Part shown: positions 35,541 through 43,871 of the stretch, piece after piece
Position numbering within the stretch: position 1 is the stretch's first letter
Layout: every line of letters begins with the position of its first letter
Assembly: GCF_044582145.1 (NCBI RefSeq)
Contig: NZ_JBDODO010000011.1
Length of the DNA: 64,000 bases
Strand: one strand, 5' to 3'
From: Guyparkeria sp016278265
GTDB lineage: Bacteria; Pseudomonadota; Gammaproteobacteria; Halothiobacillales; Halothiobacillaceae
Made by a program: the position numbers and the translations under genes
Notes under the pieces: generated by a model
Seen by the model: the letters and a program-made list of their open reading frames with translations, nothing else
What the model was told of the DNA's origin: nothing
Database searches by the model: none

Positions 35541-36401
35541 ATGACTGCAAGAATCCTCGACGGGCGAGCCGTCGGCGCCACCGTGCGCGCCGGGCTTGCC
35601 GAGACGATCGCCGCCTTCACCGAGAATGGCCACCGTCCGCCCGGTCTGGCGGTGGTGCAGGTGGGCGGTGATCCGGCCTCCTCGGTCTATGTCGCCAACA
35701 AGCGCAAGGCCTGCGCCAAGCTCGGCATCGCCTCGTTCTCGCACGACCTGGACGAGACGATCAGTCAGGGCGAACTCGATGCCCTGGTCGACGAGCTCAA
35801 TGCCGACGAGCGCATCGACGGCATCCTGGTGCAACTGCCGCTGCCGGAGCACCTGAGTGCCGACTCGATCATCAACCGCATCGACCCGGACAAGGACGTC
35901 GATGGCTTTCACCCCACCAACATCGGCCGGCTCGCGATCCGCCAGCCCGGTCTGCGTCCCTGCACGCCCTACGGTGTGATGCGGCTGCTCGAGGAGACCG
36001 GTCGCGATCTGCACGGCATGGAGGCCGTGGTGGTGGGTGCCTCGAACATCGTCGGTCGACCGATGGCGCTTGAATTGCTGCTGGGCGGGGCAACCGTGAC
36101 CGTGTGCCATCGCTTCACCCGGGACCTGTCCGCCCACGTGTGCCGTGCCGACTTGGTGGTAGTCGCTGCCGGCAAACCAGGGCTGGTCAAGGGGGAGTGG
36201 ATCAAGGACGGGGCGATCGTGATCGATGTGGGTATCCATCGTCGCGAGGACGGCACGCTGCATGGCGATGTCGACTTCGATGCGGCCGCCGAGCGGGCCG
36301 GTTTCATCACGCCGGTGCCCGGCGGGGTGGGGCCGATGACCATCGCCATGCTGATGCACAACACCGTCACCTCCTGGCGGCGTCGGCTGGGACTGGATTG
36401 A
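35541..36401 (+). CDS. folD: Bifunctional methylenetetrahydrofolate dehydrogenase/cyclohydrolase FolD
   Basis: FolD interconverts 5,10-methylene-, methenyl- and 10-formyl-tetrahydrofolate. The 286-residue length is typical. Motifs: GDDPAS-type VGGDPASSVYVANKRKAC with the catalytic lysine in the SxxYVxxK pattern, DGILVQLPLPEHL, DKDVDGFHPTN, VVVGASNIVGRPMA and the C-terminal TPVPGGVGPMT. Start at ATG 35541; the earlier part of the open frame is unlikely. RNase T follows 7 bp later, so the two may be cotranscribed. Confidence 0.97.
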   Translation: MTARILDGRAVGATVRAGLAETIAAFTENGHRPPGLAVVQVGGDPASSVYVANKRKACAKLGIASFSHDLDETISQGELDALVDELNADERIDGILVQLPLPEHLSADSIINRIDPDKDVDGFHPTNIGRLAIRQPGLRPCTPYGVMRLLEETGRDLHGMEAVVVGASNIVGRPMALELLLGGATVTVCHRFTRDLSAHVCRADLVVVAAGKPGLVKGEWIKDGAIVIDVGIHRREDGTLHGDVDFDAAAERAGFITPVPGGVGPMTIAMLMHNTVTSWRRRLGLD

Positions 36402-36408
36402 GCGCCCG

Positions 36409-37071
36409 ATGAGCGAGGCTTCTACCGAACCGTCCGATTGGACCATCGCGCGCCGCTTTCGTGGCTTCGTGCCGGTGGTCGTCGACGTCGAGACCGGTGG
36501 GCTGGACCCGCAGGGGCACGCCCTGCTGGAGCTGGCGGCCGTGCTGCTGGATGTCGACGAGCACGGCCGGCTCTATCCCACCGAAGAGGTTGCGGTCTCG
36601 GTGCATCCCAGCGCCTTGACGGTGGTCGACCCCGTCTCGATCAAGATCCACGGAATCGATCCCTCGGATCCGGAACGCGAGGCGGTGGAAGAGCGTGCCG
36701 CGCTGGATGCCTTCTTCCGTCCGATCCGTCGCCAGGTGAAAGCGCTCAATGCGCGCCGCGCGATCCTGGTCGGCCACAACGCGCCATTCGATCTGGCGGT
36801 GGTCAAGGCCGCCTGCGAACGCACCGGCTACAAGCGCAATCCCTTCCACCCATTCTCCACTCTCGACACGGTCACGGCCGCGGCCGTGGCGATCGGCGAG
36901 ACCGTGCTGGCCAAGGCCTGCACTGCCGCGGGCTTCGACTGGGACAACAGTCGGGCGCACGGGGCGCTGTACGACGCGCAGAAAACCGCCGAGCTGTTCT
37001 GCCACATCACCAACCAGCTCTCCACAGAGAATGGTCGAGCAGCGCTGCGGGTGCGCGAGCCGCTCAAGTAG
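36409..37071 (+). CDS. rnt: Ribonuclease T
   Basis: RNase T is the DEDDh 3' exonuclease that trims tRNA and other stable RNA 3' ends. The 220-residue protein shows VVDVETGGLDPQGH (DxE), HNAPFDLAVV and HGALYDAQKTAELF (HxxxxD). It carries the typical gammaproteobacterial length and a short N-terminal tail before PVVVDVETGG. It is a marker of Gammaproteobacteria. It is convergent with the HPP-protein gene; no strong terminator is visible in the 57 bp between them. Confidence 0.95.
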   Translation: MSEASTEPSDWTIARRFRGFVPVVVDVETGGLDPQGHALLELAAVLLDVDEHGRLYPTEEVAVSVHPSALTVVDPVSIKIHGIDPSDPEREAVEERAALDAFFRPIRRQVKALNARRAILVGHNAPFDLAVVKAACERTGYKRNPFHPFSTLDTVTAAAVAIGETVLAKACTAAGFDWDNSRAHGALYDAQKTAELFCHITNQLSTENGRAALRVREPLK

Positions 37072-37128
37072 GCTCGGCTCAGCTCGATCCGTCCGAAACC
37101 CATCCTCCTTGAGTCCATCCTTCAGGGC

Positions 37129-38019
37129 TCAGTCGATCGACGTGTCGCGCGCCTCGGCGTCGGCTTCATGCTCCCGGCGGACCACGTTGAGCGTGATCCG
37201 TCCGCGGCCCTGTGAGGCCTTATCGCCCTCGAAACGCTTGTGAATCGTCATGGAGTCTTTGGCCGTGGAGCCGGCTTCGGCATGCACGTAGCGTTCGCCG
37301 ATCGGCACCTGCAACGGCGAGGTGTCCTGCGTGGCGTGTGCAATGGCACTACGGGCGATGGCATCCAGCTCGGCCGGGGTGATGTCGACCACCACATTGA
37401 GATCACGCACCGCGGCCTGCAGGTGCTTGGACGTCAGCGGCGGGGCCGGGGGCTCGTCCCAACGGGCCAGGCCGATCGGGTAGCGCCGCCACGCGAACGG
37501 GTAGTTCGCGATCACGGCCACCAGGAAGAGAATCGCGGTGTTCGCTAGGACCGGTGCGGCGAGATAGAGATACCCCAGCTCGTGTACCGGCGCGCCGCCG
37601 ATCACGGCGATCAGGGCGGTCGCTCCACCGGGCGGATGGACGCAACGCAGCAGTTGCATGGCCGCAATCGCGCCGCCGACGGCGACGCCCGCGGCCAGTG
37701 CCGGATCGGGAATCCACATCGCCGCACTCACACCGATCACCGCGGAGACCAACTGGCCACCGAACACCGGCCACGGCTGGGACAGGGCCCCGTGCGGCAC
37801 GGCGAACAGCAGCACGGCCGCCGCGCCCATCGAGCCGACCATCAGGACGGCTGCCCACGGACCGGCAATCCAATTGGTCAGCGCGTAGACCGCCCAGATT
37901 CCAACAAGTGCGGCAATCCCGGCAATCAGCACTTCCCGCCAGCCGACCCGTGTCGTGCCGGGGCCGATAAAGTTCTGGATTTGCGTCAGGGCGCGCCTGA
38001 TCGGGGACTCTCGTGTCAT
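37129..38019 (-). CDS. HPP-family integral membrane protein with C-terminal extension
   Basis: A 296-residue protein starting at ATG 38019. Four to five transmembrane helices fill residues about 25-170, with the name-giving motif CVHPPGGATALIAVIGG. The second half (about 180-296) is soluble, acidic and unrecognised (LNVVVDITPAELDAIARSAI; KDSMTIHKRFEGDK). HPP proteins are little studied; a plant member and a cyanobacterial one have been linked to nitrite transport in plastids/cells, but that cannot be assumed here. The gene is divergent from the metal-importer operon. Confidence 0.8.
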   Translation of the reverse strand: MTRESPIRRALTQIQNFIGPGTTRVGWREVLIAGIAALVGIWAVYALTNWIAGPWAAVLMVGSMGAAAVLLFAVPHGALSQPWPVFGGQLVSAVIGVSAAMWIPDPALAAGVAVGGAIAAMQLLRCVHPPGGATALIAVIGGAPVHELGYLYLAAPVLANTAILFLVAVIANYPFAWRRYPIGLARWDEPPAPPLTSKHLQAAVRDLNVVVDITPAELDAIARSAIAHATQDTSPLQVPIGERYVHAEAGSTAKDSMTIHKRFEGDKASQGRGRITLNVVRREHEADAEARDTSID

Positions 38020-38103
38020 GCGGCTGTTACCTGCAACGGGTGGCGGGTGGAAGAGAGGCGCGGATTCTACCGCCCTTGCCCGGTGGTGGTGCAACCGGCC
38101 GGA

Positions 38104-38131
38104 TTGACGGGGCACGGGGCGAGCGGATAAA
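38104..38131 (+). promoter_or_regulatory. Predicted promoter of the metal-importer operon
   Basis: TTGACG (38104-38109) and GATAAA (38126-38131) are 16 bp apart. Transcription would start near 38138, inside the 30-bp palindrome that follows directly, so a repressor there would block initiation. Confidence 0.6.
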
Positions 38132-38161
38132 GTTAAAAGTTAGTCTTGACTAACTTTTAAC
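38132..38161. promoter_or_regulatory. 30-bp perfect palindrome, probable metal-repressor operator
   Basis: GTTAAAAGTTAGTC (38132-38145), a TT spacer, then its exact reverse complement GACTAACTTTTAAC (38148-38161). It overlaps the predicted transcription start of the ABC importer and ends 12 bp before its ATG. Shape and AT-rich composition resemble operators of DtxR/MntR-family repressors, such as streptococcal ScaR-type boxes, more than Fur or Zur boxes. The binding protein is inferred. Confidence 0.8.
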
Positions 38162-38173
38162 GAGGGCGACTTC

Positions 38174-39211
38174 ATGCGGGTAGACGAGGGGGCGGCCGTT
38201 CGGCCGTTGGCCTGGCGGGCGATACGCCGACAGGCGGCCATGCAACGCGCGCTCACGGCGGTGCTGGCCCTCGGGGCGGCGCTCGCCTTGCTGCTGATGA
38301 CCCCCTCGGCCAGTGGCGCGGACCAGCGTCTGTCGGTGGTGGCGACCACCGGGATGATCGCCGATGCCGTGCGCGAGATCGGGGGCGAGCGGGTCGAGGT
38401 GGACGGCCTGATGGGCCCGGGCATCGACCCGCACAGCTACCGTCAGACTCGCAGTGACATCGTCGCCATGACACGCGCCGACCTGGTGCTCTGGCATGGC
38501 CTGTACCTCGAGACGCAGATGGAGGAGTTCCTGCAACGCCTGGTCAAGCGCCAGACCGTGGTCGCCGTGGCCGAGGGACTCGATCGGGACCGCCTGCTCG
38601 GTCACGAGGATTATGACGACAAGCGCGACCCGCACGTCTGGATGGACCCGGCGCTGTGGGCCGATGTGGTTGCCACGGTGCGTGATGCCATGATCGAGGC
38701 GCGCCCCGATCTGGAAGCGACTTTCCGCGAGCGGACGACCGATTACCTCGAGCGCATCGAGCGACTGGGCCAGTGGGCCACCCAAGTCACGGCGAGCGTG
38801 CCGGTCGAGGCGCGCGTGCTACTGACCGCGCACGACGCCTTTGCCTATTTCGGTCGCGCCCACGATTTCGAGGTGATCGGCATCCAGGGTATATCGACCG
38901 AATCCGAGGCCGGGCTGCGCCGCATTCGCGACCTGGTCGACCTGCTGGTCGAGCGCGAGATTGCGGCAGTGTTCGTGGAGAGCTCGGTCTCGGAGCGCAA
39001 TATCCGCGCCCTGGTGGAGGGCGCGGCCTCACGCGGGCACGAGGTGCGTATCGGCGGGACGCTCTACTCCGATGCCATGGGCCCGGCGGGCAGCTACGAG
39101 GGGATATACATCGGCATGATCGACCACAACATCACCACTATTGTCCGTGCCCTCGGTGGCCAGGCGCCGGTCGGTGGCATGCAGGGGCGACTGACGGAGG
39201 CGGCACCATGA
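38174..39211 (+). CDS. TroA-type manganese/iron ABC transporter, substrate-binding protein
   Basis: A 345-residue periplasmic cluster A-I metal-binding protein. The signal peptide is internal to an N-terminal extension; ATG 38240 would start it directly (MQRALTAVLALGAALALLL), while ATG 38174 has a GAGGG site right after the operator. Likely ligands form the H-H-E-D set: His in DPHSYRQ, His in DPHVWMDP, Glu in VFVESSVS and Asp in LYSDAMG. There is no His-rich loop, which argues against a ZnuA-type zinc carrier and for Mn or Fe. Its stop overlaps the ATPase start. Confidence 0.88.
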   Translation: MRVDEGAAVRPLAWRAIRRQAAMQRALTAVLALGAALALLLMTPSASGADQRLSVVATTGMIADAVREIGGERVEVDGLMGPGIDPHSYRQTRSDIVAMTRADLVLWHGLYLETQMEEFLQRLVKRQTVVAVAEGLDRDRLLGHEDYDDKRDPHVWMDPALWADVVATVRDAMIEARPDLEATFRERTTDYLERIERLGQWATQVTASVPVEARVLLTAHDAFAYFGRAHDFEVIGIQGISTESEAGLRRIRDLVDLLVEREIAAVFVESSVSERNIRALVEGAASRGHEVRIGGTLYSDAMGPAGSYEGIYIGMIDHNITTIVRALGGQAPVGGMQGRLTEAAP

Positions 39212-40023
39212 TCCGGGCCCTGCAAACCGCGATGGGTCGCGCCCCGATCGGTGACCCGCTCGATACCATGTCGGACAAGCCGCTGGCGGTGCGGGGCCTG
39301 ACGGTCTCCTACGGCGACAAGCCGGCCGTGTTCTCGCTCGACATGACCGTCAATGACGGCTCGATGACCGCCATCATTGGCCCGAACGGCGCGGGCAAGT
39401 CGACCACCCTCAAGGCCGTGCTCGGCATTGTGCCCCGGTTGTCGGGGGTGGTGTCGGTGTTCGGTCAGCCGTTGGCCAAAAGCCGCCCCCGCATCGCCTA
39501 TGTCCCGCAGAGGGCGTCGGTTGATTGGGATTTCCCCACGCGGGTGATCGACGTGGTGCTCATGGGGCTGGTGCGCGAACTGGGTCTCTTGCGGCCGGTA
39601 CGCGACCGGCACCGCAAGCATGCGTTCGAGTGCCTCGATCGCGTCGGCATGCGCGATTTCGCCGAGCGGCAGATCGGTCAGCTTTCTGGCGGGCAGCAGC
39701 AGCGCGTGTTCCTAGCGCGAGCGCTGGCGCAGGGCGCGGATCTGTATCTGCTCGACGAGCCGTTCGCCGGGGTGGACGCGGCCACCGAACGGGCCATCAT
39801 CGACGTACTCAAATCGCTGCGTGCCGATGGCCGCACGGTGGTGGCCGTTCACCATGATCTTTCCACGGTGCGCGACTACTTTGATCACGTCATGATCATC
39901 AACGTGCACAAGGTCGCCGAAGGGCCGGTCGCCGAAGCGTTTAGCGAGGAGAACCTGCAGCGCGCCTACGGCGGCCGGCTGGCGGCAAATCTGATGGATC
40001 AGTTGCAGCTCGGCGGCCATTGA
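39208..40023 (+). CDS. TroB-type metal ABC transporter ATPase
   Basis: A 271-residue ABC ATPase. Walker A GPNGAGKST, Q-loop in YVPQRASVDWDFP, signature LSGGQQQR, Walker B LYLLDEPF and the switch His in VVAVHHDLST. The pattern VPQRxxVDWDFPxxVxDVVxMG is typical of TroB/MntB/ZnuC-like metal ATPases. It starts at ATG 39208 (overlap with the binding-protein stop) or possibly ATG 39268; ends in TGATG overlap with the first permease. Confidence 0.92.
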   Translation: MIRALQTAMGRAPIGDPLDTMSDKPLAVRGLTVSYGDKPAVFSLDMTVNDGSMTAIIGPNGAGKSTTLKAVLGIVPRLSGVVSVFGQPLAKSRPRIAYVPQRASVDWDFPTRVIDVVLMGLVRELGLLRPVRDRHRKHAFECLDRVGMRDFAERQIGQLSGGQQQRVFLARALAQGADLYLLDEPFAGVDAATERAIIDVLKSLRADGRTVVAVHHDLSTVRDYFDHVMIINVHKVAEGPVAEAFSEENLQRAYGGRLAANLMDQLQLGGH

Positions 40024-41240
40024 TGGGCACCTCGATACTCCTGGATGCCCTGACATTGCAGCTGGGCTACAACGCCAAGTTGGTGGCGATCGGCGCGGCC
40101 CTGTTGGGGATTGCCGCCGGCGCCTCGGGCACCTTCCTGTTCCTGCGCAAGCGCGCGCTGGTCTCCGATGCCATCAGCCACGCCACTCTGCCGGGCGTGG
40201 GGCTCGCCTTCCTCGTTATGGCCGCCTTCGGTGGCGATGGACGCCACCTGGTCGGGCTGTTGCTGGGGGCGGCATTGACGGCCGGCGCCGGGCTGCTGGC
40301 GATGCATTGGCTGACCCGCCGGACGCGTTTGGCCGAGGATGCCGCGATAGGCGCGGTGCTGTCGGTGTTTTTCGGCTTCGGGGTGGTGTTGCTGACCGTC
40401 ATCCAGACCGTCTCGGTCGGCCGTCCGGCGGGGCTGGAGGACTTTCTGCTCGGTGCCACGGCGGGGATGCTCTATCAGGATGCCGTTCTCATTACGGTCG
40501 CTGGAGCGTTGGCGGTGCTGGTGGTCTGGTTATTGCGACGACCGATGACGATGGTGGCCTTCGATGCCGGCTTTGCCGCGGCATCGGGGGTGAACGTCCG
40601 GCGAGTGGATCTGGCCATGATGGGCCTGGTGCTGGCGGTGACCATCATTGGGCTCAAGATGGTCGGCCTGGTGCTGATCGTCGCGCTGCTGATCATCCCG
40701 CCGGTGACTGCTCGTTTCTGGACTAATCGCAGCGACCGGGTGGTCGTCATCGCCGGTGTGTTCGGCGGGCTGTCCGGCTTTATCGGCGCGGCGATTTCCG
40801 CGACGGCACCGTCGCTGCCGACTGGGCCGATCATCGTGTTGACCGCGTTCGTCCTGTTTGCCGTCTCGATGCTATTTGCCCCCGGCCGGGGCGTGCTGGC
40901 CGCGTGGATGAGACACCGACGTCAGCAACGACGCATCCACCTGCGCCAGGGGCTGCTGGCCATTGCCCAGGATTTGCCCATCTACGAGCGCTATACCCTG
41001 CAATTGCTGGTGCGCGCGGGGTTGGCCCGGGCCGATGGCGTGCCCACCGAACTCGGACGCCGCCGTGCCGAGAAGGCCTGCCGTGACGAATCGCGCTGGG
41101 CGGTCGCCCGGCGCATGCACTCGCACGAATCGGCCGTGTCGCGCTACGACGGGTTGCTGCCGATCGAGAACGTGCTGACCCGCGACGAGATCCGCGAGAT
41201 CGATCGCCAGATCGCCGACGCCGGCGGGGAGTGCGCCTGA
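40023..41240 (+). CDS. Metal ABC transporter permease with C-terminal DtxR-like domain
   Basis: A 405-residue fusion. Residues about 1-295 are a TroC/MntC-type ABC-3 permease with eight or nine helices (SDAISHATLPGVGLAF, GLKMVGLVLIVALLIIPPVTARF). Residues 296-405 are soluble: a winged-helix-like part (IYERYTLQLLVRAGLARADG, PTELGRRRAEKACRDESRWA) and then RRMHSHESAVSRYDGLLPIE, matching the metal-binding/dimerisation region of DtxR/MntR proteins. The same architecture is known in chlamydial YtgC-YtgR, where the released tail represses the operon. Here no separate dtxR/mntR gene is near, and a perfect palindrome precedes the operon. The HTH portion looks short, so DNA binding is not assured. Confidence 0.85.
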   Translation: MGTSILLDALTLQLGYNAKLVAIGAALLGIAAGASGTFLFLRKRALVSDAISHATLPGVGLAFLVMAAFGGDGRHLVGLLLGAALTAGAGLLAMHWLTRRTRLAEDAAIGAVLSVFFGFGVVLLTVIQTVSVGRPAGLEDFLLGATAGMLYQDAVLITVAGALAVLVVWLLRRPMTMVAFDAGFAAASGVNVRRVDLAMMGLVLAVTIIGLKMVGLVLIVALLIIPPVTARFWTNRSDRVVVIAGVFGGLSGFIGAAISATAPSLPTGPIIVLTAFVLFAVSMLFAPGRGVLAAWMRHRRQQRRIHLRQGLLAIAQDLPIYERYTLQLLVRAGLARADGVPTELGRRRAEKACRDESRWAVARRMHSHESAVSRYDGLLPIENVLTRDEIREIDRQIADAGGECA

Positions 41241-42166
41241 TGGGTGGCGAATTCGTCATGCTTTCGCTGGTCCCGATCCTGATCGGCGTCCTCGCGGCGA
41301 TTGCCTGCGCGTTGCCGGGCAATTTTCTTGTGCTGCGTCGTCAGGCCCTGATCGGTGATGCCATCAGTCACGTGGTCCTGCCGGGGATCGTGGTCGGGTT
41401 CCTGTTGAGTGGCACGGTCAGTTCCTGGGCGATGATGGCTGGTGCGGCCGGCGCGGCGATTGTGGCCGTGCTCCTGATCGAGTTGGTCCGACGATTGGGG
41501 CGGATCGAGCCCGGCGCGGCCATGGGCGTGGCCTTCACCGCGCTGTTCGCCTTCGGCGTACTCCTGCTCGAACAGTCGGATACCTCCTCGGTTCATCTGG
41601 ACGTGCAGCACGCGCTTTACGGCAATCTCGAGAGCCTGATCTGGGTGGAGGCCCGGGGCTGGAGTTCGCTGCTCGATCCGGTTGCGCTGGCGGGGCTGCC
41701 CCCCGAGCTGACACGGATTGCCATCGTGTCGTTGTTGATGCTGGTCTTCACCGTGGTGTTCTGGCGGCCGCTCAAGATATCCACCTTCGACGAGGGCTTT
41801 GCCCGTGTGCTGGGCATGCGCACCAACCTGATCGGCCTGGGGCTGGTGATCATGGCGGCAATCGCCGCGGTGGCATCCTTCGATGCGGTCGGCTCGATCA
41901 TCGTCATCGCCATGTTCATCTGTCCTCCCGCTGCCGCCCGCCTGATGACCAATCGGCTCGAGGCCCAGGTGCTCTGGTCGGTGGCCTTTGCCGTCTTCTC
42001 GGCGGTCATGGGTTACGTGCTGGCCGGTTACGGTCCATTGTGGCTTGGGGCAGACGACGCGGTGAGCGCAGCGGGGATGATTGCCACGGTGTCCGGTCTG
42101 GTTCTGGCCCTGGCTGCGCTTTACGGTCCGCATCGTCGGTCGACCGGGGTGTCGGCCGAAGGGTGA
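41240..42166 (+). CDS. TroD-type metal ABC transporter permease
   Basis: A 308-residue ABC-3 family permease without the regulatory tail (GDAISHVVLPGIVVGF, ASFDAVGSIIVIAMFICPPA). It is the second membrane subunit, so the transporter is TroABCD-like with two different permeases. The ATG overlaps the stop of the first permease (TGATG). It is the last gene of the metal operon; the next gene begins 115 bp later with its own ribosome site. Confidence 0.92.
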   Translation: MGGEFVMLSLVPILIGVLAAIACALPGNFLVLRRQALIGDAISHVVLPGIVVGFLLSGTVSSWAMMAGAAGAAIVAVLLIELVRRLGRIEPGAAMGVAFTALFAFGVLLLEQSDTSSVHLDVQHALYGNLESLIWVEARGWSSLLDPVALAGLPPELTRIAIVSLLMLVFTVVFWRPLKISTFDEGFARVLGMRTNLIGLGLVIMAAIAAVASFDAVGSIIVIAMFICPPAAARLMTNRLEAQVLWSVAFAVFSAVMGYVLAGYGPLWLGADDAVSAAGMIATVSGLVLALAALYGPHRRSTGVSAEG

Positions 42167-42281
42167 GTGCCCCGTGCTGACGCTGCGAAGGCTTGCCGCT
42201 CGGGTAGACTGTTCGCGCGGCGGTTTGAGCTGTCTTGCGCCGTTGATCACGAACCCGAATTATCCGAGAGGAATGCAACGC

Positions 42282-42596
42282 ATGATGGACGTCACGAAGG
42301 CAGGGAAGGTTGTCGGCCTGGCCGCACTGGCTGGGATATTGTCGGGGATGTTGGCCGGGTGCTCGGGCCCCAGGGCCGATTTCGAGACCGCCTGCGAGAA
42401 GAACTCCGGCGATGCCGAGGGCTGCGCCTGCATGGGCGAGCGCCTGGAGAACAACCTCAGCGAGGAGCAGTTCGGTGAGCTGGTCAAGCTGATGGGTGAA
42501 GAGGATGCCTCTCTTGAGGAGGTGGGTGGCCGCCTCGAGGAAAACACCTTCCAGGAATTGATGATCGCCGCGAAGCAGTGCGAAACGCGCCCCTGA
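42282..42596 (+). CDS. Small Cys-rich lipoprotein of unknown function
   Basis: A 104-residue protein with a lipoprotein signal (lipobox LAGC, about residue 26). The mature part is acidic and helical, with four further Cys (CEKNSGDAEGCACMGERLEN near the start and KQCETRP at the end), which probably form disulfides in the periplasm. No family is recognised. ATG 42282 is chosen because GAGAGGAA lies 9 bp upstream; ATG 42273 is too close. The 3' end overlaps the next gene by 19 bp, so the two are translationally linked. Confidence 0.75.
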   Translation: MMDVTKAGKVVGLAALAGILSGMLAGCSGPRADFETACEKNSGDAEGCACMGERLENNLSEEQFGELVKLMGEEDASLEEVGGRLEENTFQELMIAAKQCETRP

Positions 42597-43183
42597 TTGC
42601 CCGCGCTGTCGCGCTCGCTTTCATCCTGGTTGCGCCGCTTTCCCAGGCGCACTCTCCACCCTCGCAGCATTCGATGCAGACCGGCGACATCGTTCTGCTG
42701 GGCAATGACAGCGCGTGGGGTTTTGTTGCCCGCCGGTTCGCCGACGGCGACAGCCGTTGGAGCCATGCCGGCATGGTGATCCGTGACGGGGACGGTGTCG
42801 CCGTGGTCCACATGGACGGCTCGCCCCTGGGCGGGCGGATCCGGCGCGAGTCGGTTGCCTCATTCACCTCGGAGGCTCGGCATGTCAAGGTGGTGCGTCC
42901 GCCATTCGACCCTCGACAGCGCGCCCAGGTCGGCGATTGGCTGGCCGACCACCTGGCGAAAGAAACCGCGTTCGACACGCGTTTCCGGCTGGACGACGAT
43001 CCGAGCCTGTACTGCACCGAACTGGTCTGGCGGGCGCTGGATCAGGTGGCGATGACGCCCGGGGATGACAGCCTGCCGCGTATCGCCGGCCGGGCCTACG
43101 TGCCGGTCGATCGACTCGCGACCCTCGGTCGGGTCATCGGCGGCAGGGAATGGACGTCGTCGGTTGTTGCCGGGGCGCGCTGA
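42578..43183 (+). CDS. Exported YiiX/permuted NlpC-P60-like cysteine hydrolase
   Basis: A 201-residue exported protein, GTG start, signal peptide about residues 1-24 (LSQAHS). The core resembles the YiiX/YebB permuted papain-like fold: TGDIVLLGND, the His in WSHAGMVIRDG, and the nucleophile Cys in SLYCTELVW. Such enzymes cleave amide or ester bonds of peptidoglycan peptides or lipids; the substrate here is unknown. It overlaps the small lipoprotein gene by 19 bp. Confidence 0.8.
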   Translation: MRNAPLIARAVALAFILVAPLSQAHSPPSQHSMQTGDIVLLGNDSAWGFVARRFADGDSRWSHAGMVIRDGDGVAVVHMDGSPLGGRIRRESVASFTSEARHVKVVRPPFDPRQRAQVGDWLADHLAKETAFDTRFRLDDDPSLYCTELVWRALDQVAMTPGDDSLPRIAGRAYVPVDRLATLGRVIGGREWTSSVVAGAR

Positions 43184-43230
43184 CTGCATCGATAACGCTT
43201 GGCTCCACCAGCCGAGACAGGAGGCACGTA

Positions 43231-43866
43231 ATGGCCAGGCAAGCCGCCTTCGAGGCCCATCACCGGTGCTATGAAGACTGGTTCGAGCGCCACGAGGCCG
43301 CCTATGTCTCCGAACTGCTCGCCCTGCGGGCGTTCCTGCCCTGCGAGGGCGACGGGTTGGAGATCGGCGTGGGAAGCGGTCGCTTTGCCGGGCCGCTGGG
43401 CGTGCAGGTGGGGCTCGACCCGTCTCCGGCCATGCTTGCATATACCGCCCGGCGTGGCATCGAGGGGGTCGAAGGGGTCGCGGAGGATCTGCCGTTTGCG
43501 TCAGGCCGCTTCGACTACGCGCTCTTGGTCACCACGATCTGTTTTCTGGATTCGCCCGAGGCTATGGTCGGCGAGGCCCGCCGTGTGCTGCGACCGGGCG
43601 GACGGCTGGTGATCGGTTTCATCGACCGCGACAGCCCGCTCGGGCAGGCCTACGCGACACACCAGCAGGAGAGCGTGTTCTATCCGGACGCCACGTTCTA
43701 CTCGGCCGACGAGGTGGCGAATTTCCTCGAGGGTGGTGGTTTTCGCGTGGATGCCTGGGGCCAAACACTGGCCCACTCCCTTGCCTCGACGCGGGAAATC
43801 GAGCCCCTGCGGCCCGGGCGCGGCGAATGCGCCTTTGTGGTCGTCTCGGCCGTCAACGGGGGCTGA
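43231..43866 (+). CDS. Class I SAM-dependent methyltransferase
   Basis: A 211-residue methyltransferase. The SAM-binding motif is LEIGVGSGRFA, followed by GLDPSPAMLAYTARRG, DLPFASGRFDYALLVTTICF and RRVLRPGGRLVIGFIDRDSP, the usual Methyltransf_11 layout. AGGAGG before ATG 43231 decides the start. The acceptor is unknown. The next gene follows 5 bp after the stop. Confidence 0.88.
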   Translation: MARQAAFEAHHRCYEDWFERHEAAYVSELLALRAFLPCEGDGLEIGVGSGRFAGPLGVQVGLDPSPAMLAYTARRGIEGVEGVAEDLPFASGRFDYALLVTTICFLDSPEAMVGEARRVLRPGGRLVIGFIDRDSPLGQAYATHQQESVFYPDATFYSADEVANFLEGGGFRVDAWGQTLAHSLASTREIEPLRPGRGECAFVVVSAVNGG

Positions 43867-43871
43867 GACCG

